Positions 60,842 to 64,000 of a DNA stretch of 64,000 bases are shown here, piece by piece. Numbering within the stretch: position 1 is the first letter of the stretch; every line of letters begins with the position of its first letter. Under the pieces are notes generated by a model that was not told the origin of the DNA, ran no database searches, and was given only the letters and a program-made list of their open reading frames with translations. The DNA is taken from positions 62,001-126,000 of the forward strand of contig NZ_WKKE01000004.1 in NCBI RefSeq assembly GCF_009674775.1, in the 5' to 3' direction. Origin of the DNA: Flavobacterium sp. LC2016-23 (GTDB lineage Bacteria; Bacteroidota; Bacteroidia; Flavobacteriales; Flavobacteriaceae). The position numbers were made by a program, and so were the translations under genes.

Positions 60842-61405
60842 ATGGAGAAAAAGTATTCTGTTGCCATTTATCCATCGCAAGATGTAATTGACGCTGTTAA
60901 AAAGCTGAAGGACTATCTGGAAACCAAAATTGGCTGGTACAACAGTAAAAATTCAACTGCCCATATTACGATTTGCGAATTTACTATTGAGCATTCTCAA
61001 ATAGAGATACACAAACAAAAGCTTTTGAGAATCTGCGACACTTTTATTCCTTTCCCGGTTTATCTGGATCATTTTTCTTCTTACGAAAATAGCGGCGCCT
61101 TTTTTATTGCTCCGAATGAAGATTCGAAAAACAATTTAATACCCATACTTAAAAAAACGCAAGAGGTTTTAAAACCTCTGAAACTGAAAAAAAGTGAAGA
61201 TCCACACCTGTCTGTTGGCAGAAAATTAACTCCCGAAAATCTTAAAATAGCATCGCAGCTTTTTACCACAATTGCTATTGATTTTTTATGTTGTGAAATG
61301 GTTTTGCGTGAATTGGACCCCGTTAAGAAACAGTTTTTTGTCATTGATACCTTTTCTTTTGGCAGTAACCCACAACCGGAATTAGTACAGGGAAGTTTGT
61401 TTTGA
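60842..61405 (+). CDS. 2'-5' RNA ligase-like 2H phosphoesterase
   Basis: 187 residues from ATG 60842 (the frame opens earlier, from 60629, but that part overlaps the previous gene and has no family features). Two H-x-[ST] motifs of the 2H superfamily: AHITICEF near residue 40 and PHLSVGR near residue 121. Such enzymes cut or join 2',3'-cyclic phosphate or 2'-5' bonds, or act on nucleotide-like esters. No signal peptide, so cytoplasmic. Role unknown. Confidence 0.85.
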   Translation: MEKKYSVAIYPSQDVIDAVKKLKDYLETKIGWYNSKNSTAHITICEFTIEHSQIEIHKQKLLRICDTFIPFPVYLDHFSSYENSGAFFIAPNEDSKNNLIPILKKTQEVLKPLKLKKSEDPHLSVGRKLTPENLKIASQLFTTIAIDFLCCEMVLRELDPVKKQFFVIDTFSFGSNPQPELVQGSLF

Positions 61406-61440
61406 AATTTGAAAATGAGATAATTTGATAATTAGTCAAT

Positions 61441-61565
61441 TTCGAAAACTGAAACTTCAAATCTGAAACTTCAAACCTGAAACTTCAAACCTGAAACTTG
61501 AAACCTGAAACTTGAAACCTGAAACCTGAAACCTGAAACCTGAAACTTCAAACCTGAAACCCAAA
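61441..61565. repeat. CCTGAAAC / TTCAAAC array
   Basis: Mixed 8-base units CCTGAAAC and 16-base units CCTGAAACTTCAAA or CTTGAAA fill most of the gap between the 2H gene and the AraC gene. The pure CCTGAAAC stretch near 61515 has four copies. Confidence 0.8.
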
Positions 61566-61575
61566 ACAAATTTCG

Positions 61576-61583
61576 TATATTTG
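61576..61583 (+). promoter_or_regulatory. -7 box TATATTTG
   Basis: Exact TAnnTTTG 17 bases before the AraC ATG; short leader. Confidence 0.5.
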
Positions 61584-61600
61584 AATTTTACAATTCAGTT

Positions 61601-62524
61601 ATGAAATCATTAGATTCATTTTACCAGGACATTACCCAAGGTTCAGCTGTTGAGCCGAGCTCTTTGTTGCCGCACGATATTAAAAAAGAAATTGGTCATT
61701 TTAATGTGTTTAATATTAAAGACCTCTTAGACAGGCTTCAGGGAAAATCAATTATGCCTTATGATCGCAGGGCTTATTACAAAATAAGTTTGATAAAAGG
61801 CAGGAACAGGGCTGAATATGCAGACAAAATCATTGAAATAGAGCAACATGCGCTCTTGTTTGCCACTCCCAAAATTCCTTATAATTACCTTCCTCAGGAC
61901 ACGAATCAATCGGGGAAGTTTTGCGTGTTTACCGCTGAATTCCTTTCCAAAAACAAAAGCGGAATCGACCTTGATGAACTTCCGATTTTCGCAACGGACG
62001 GTTATCCGATTTTTCAGCTTTCTGATGAAGAAGTTATAGAAGTGGAACTGATATTCAATAAAATACAAAAAGAAATCAATTCCGACTACGTCTACAAATA
62101 CGATCTGATCCGGAATTATGTGGCAGAACTAATTCACTTCGGGCAAAAATTGCAGCCTCTCACGGCGTTATATTCGAAACATAACTCTGCTGCAAGGGTT
62201 TCTTCTTTATTTGCTGAATTATTAGAACGACAATTTCCCATAGAATCACCGCATCAGCGACTTGCGCTTAGAACAGCCAAGGATTTTGCCAACCGCTTAT
62301 CTGTGCATGTCAATCACTTAAATAAGGTTTTAAAAGAAAATACCGGAAAAACGACCACTGAACTCATCAGCAGCCGACTGACCAATGAAGCCAAAATCCT
62401 TTTAAAACAAACCGACTGGAACATCTCTGAAATTGCCTATTCTTTAGGATTTGAAGAACTCGCGCACTTCTCTAATTTCTTTAAAAAACAAACCACACTG
62501 ACGCCTTTAGCTTTCCGAAGTTAA
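61601..62524 (+). CDS. AraC-family transcriptional regulator
   Basis: 307 residues. N-terminal ~170 residues form a cupin-like sensor (MPYDRRAYYKISLIKGRNRAEYADKIIEIEQHALLFATPKIPY). C-terminal AraC domain (LSVHVNHLNKVLKENTGKTTTELISSRLTNEAKILL...ISEIAYSLGFEELAHFSNFFKKQT). It precedes two SDR genes on the same strand and may regulate them, as AraC-SDR pairs often do; target and effector unknown. Confidence 0.9.
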   Translation: MKSLDSFYQDITQGSAVEPSSLLPHDIKKEIGHFNVFNIKDLLDRLQGKSIMPYDRRAYYKISLIKGRNRAEYADKIIEIEQHALLFATPKIPYNYLPQDTNQSGKFCVFTAEFLSKNKSGIDLDELPIFATDGYPIFQLSDEEVIEVELIFNKIQKEINSDYVYKYDLIRNYVAELIHFGQKLQPLTALYSKHNSAARVSSLFAELLERQFPIESPHQRLALRTAKDFANRLSVHVNHLNKVLKENTGKTTTELISSRLTNEAKILLKQTDWNISEIAYSLGFEELAHFSNFFKKQTTLTPLAFRS

Positions 62525-62637
62525 TTTTAGATTGGATTTTGGATTTTAGAATTTGGAATTTGGAATTTAAACCCTCATGATTTGAATTTCGCAAATATCG
62601 GTTTGATATTTACAATTCACCGATACTACTTCGCCCG

Positions 62638-62645
62638 TACCTTTG
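62638..62645 (+). promoter_or_regulatory. -7 box TACCTTTG
   Basis: Exact TAnnTTTG 26 bases before the SDR ATG at 62672. No -33 TTTG at a normal spacing. Confidence 0.45.
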
Positions 62646-62671
62646 TCTTATCAATTTAAAAGATCGAAAAG

Positions 62672-63397
62672 ATGAATTTATCAAACAACAAAATTTTAAT
62701 CACCGGTGGAGCAAGCGGCATTGGTCTCGGACTTACGCAACGATTTATTGAAGAAAACAATACAGTCATTATTTGTGGAAGAAGAGAATCGGTTTTGAAT
62801 GAAGTTAAGGCCCAATTTCCGTCTGTACTAACCAAAGTATGCGATTTGTCTGTTGAAGCAGAGCGCGTGTCCCTTTACGAATGGATTAAGGAAAATCACA
62901 GCGATTTAAATGTACTAATCAACAATGCGGGAATTCAAAAATGGGTTTCGGTTACGGATGCTGATTTTTACGAAAGTATGAAGGCGGAAATTACTACCAA
63001 TATTGAAGCACCCTTGCATCTGACTTCTTTATTTGTGAATTTAAAATCACTTACCACAGTGATGAATGTAACTTCGGGGCTTGCCTTTTCACCTTTTGCA
63101 AAAGTTCCGGTGTATTCGGCAACGAAAGCTTTTTTCCGTTCGTTTACGCTTTCACTTCGTCATATCCTGAAGTCAAAAAATATTGAAGTGATCGAAATCA
63201 TTCCGCCGGCACTGAACACCGATCTTGGCGGAGTCGGCCTCCATGACGCACATCCAAGTGTGAGCAGTTTTATCGAATCTATCTTTGAGCAATTGAAAGA
63301 AGGAAAAGACGAACTGACTTTTGGAACCAGTGAAACGCGATTACACGCAAGCGCTGAAGATTTGAGAAATCACTTTAAGGCCATGCATTCTAATTAA
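62672..63397 (+). CDS. SDR-family oxidoreductase (DltE-like)
   Basis: 241 residues. TGGASGIGLGL near the start, NNAGIQKW, and YSATKAF (YxxxK) give a full catalytic set. The family fits DltE-type short-chain dehydrogenases; substrate unknown. It has its own -7 box and follows the AraC gene by about 150 bases. Confidence 0.9.
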   Translation: MNLSNNKILITGGASGIGLGLTQRFIEENNTVIICGRRESVLNEVKAQFPSVLTKVCDLSVEAERVSLYEWIKENHSDLNVLINNAGIQKWVSVTDADFYESMKAEITTNIEAPLHLTSLFVNLKSLTTVMNVTSGLAFSPFAKVPVYSATKAFFRSFTLSLRHILKSKNIEVIEIIPPALNTDLGGVGLHDAHPSVSSFIESIFEQLKEGKDELTFGTSETRLHASAEDLRNHFKAMHSN

Positions 63398-63537
63398 GAA
63401 ACATTTTCTATGTTTTTGTTTCTCTCGCAGATTGGGCAGATTCAGGGGATTTTTAAAGATCTATATTCTATAATCTTTACTCTATAATCTACCAGATTAC
63501 ATTCATACAAATAATCAAAATTTAAAACAAATACAAA

Positions 63538-64000
63538 ATGGCAGTAAATACAAAAATCGCCTTAGTAACAGGCGGAAGCAGAGGTTTAGGAAAAAATATG
63601 GCTTTGGCTATAGCTAAAAAAGGAATCAACGTTATTCTGACGTACAACAGTAAAAAAGAAGAAGCCGAAGATACCGTAAAAGAAATTGAAAGTTTAGGGC
63701 AAAAAGCCGTTGCGATTCAATTGAATGTGGCTGAATCAGGCAGTTTTGATTCTTTTTTTGAAGAAGTAAGAAAGGCTTTAAAAGCTACTTTTAGTACTGA
63801 TAAATTTGATTTTCTGGTAAACAATGCCGGAATCGGAATTCACAAGCCTTACATCGAAACTACAGAAGCAGATTTTGATGAATTGAGTAACATTCAGCTA
63901 AAAGGCCCGTTTTTTCTAACTCAAAAAGCATTGAATATCATGAATGACGGAGGCGGAATTGTAAACATCTCTACTGGTTTGGCACGATTTTCATTCGCTG
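63538..64000 (+). CDS. SDR-family oxidoreductase, partial (cut by window end)
   Basis: 154 codons from ATG 63538 to the window edge without a stop. TGGSRGLGKN nucleotide-binding motif and NNAGIGIH. About 140 bases after the previous SDR and possibly in the same group under the AraC regulator. The catalytic YxxxK would lie beyond 64000, so completeness cannot be judged. Confidence 0.88.
   Translation, partial: MAVNTKIALVTGGSRGLGKNMALAIAKKGINVILTYNSKKEEAEDTVKEIESLGQKAVAIQLNVAESGSFDSFFEEVRKALKATFSTDKFDFLVNNAGIGIHKPYIETTEADFDELSNIQLKGPFFLTQKALNIMNDGGGIVNISTGLARFSFA

Overview
The window looks like a chromosome segment of an AT-rich Bacteroidota, most likely a Flavobacterium. The signs are SusC/SusD pairs, a hybrid two-component regulator, TAnnTTTG -7 boxes instead of sigma-70 promoters, weak Shine-Dalgarno signals, and Flavobacterium-style intergenic hairpins and word repeats. 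No rRNA, tRNA, CRISPR array, transposase or phage gene was seen. Species was not determined.

Layout. (1) 1-24.5 kb: a first polysaccharide utilisation locus (PUL) on the + strand. It has a secreted DUF4861 protein; a LacI-type regulator on the - strand facing a uronate operon (YhcH-like protein, KDPG aldolase, mannonate-type SDR, mannonate dehydratase UxuA); a secreted beta-helix protein; a 1363-residue hybrid two-component regulator; SusC/SusD; GH88; two GH2 enzymes; DUF2911; and a serine hydrolase. (2) 24.6-30.9 kb: an island of small genes between the PULs, with a YegP-like protein, two related XRE regulators, small membrane proteins including a 29-residue peptide, a histone H1-like protein and a tandem AraC pair. 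(3) 30.9-46.6 kb: a second, pectin-type PUL on the - strand. From promoter to tail it runs GH28, SusC, SusD, alpha/beta hydrolase, DUF4861, GH105, GH105, GH43, CE8 pectinesterase, GH28, CE12 acetylesterase. (4) 46.9-58.3 kb: a LacI regulator and the cytoplasmic uronate genes uxaA, uxaB, eda, kdgK, uxaC, kduD, kduI and exuT. (5) 58.7-64 kb: a secreted esterase, a pseudo-receiver protein, a 2H phosphoesterase, an AraC regulator and two SDRs, the last cut by the window end.

How they fit. Pectin is de-esterified by CE8 and CE12, cut by GH28, trimmed by GH43 and GH105, imported by SusCD and then ExuT, and burned by UxaC-UxaB-UxaA or KduI-KduD to 2-keto-3-deoxygluconate, which KdgK and the KDPG aldolase take to pyruvate and glyceraldehyde-3-phosphate. 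The left PUL carries the complementary glucuronate/mannonate branch but has no isomerase or KDG kinase, so it probably borrows uxaC and kdgK from the right.

The most interesting signal is regulatory. A 14-bp palindrome, TGTAATCGATTRCA, lies directly against the -7 box, in the same register, upstream of the GH28-SusCD operon, kduI and exuT. A variant lies upstream of the lacI gene itself. This points to a LacI-controlled pectin regulon, in contrast to the hybrid-two-component-controlled left PUL. Other points are a LacI-type gene with no usual start codon for its DNA-binding domain, two single-helix microproteins, a ~176-bp tandem duplication, MITE-like hairpins, and locus-specific short-period arrays in most intergenic gaps.
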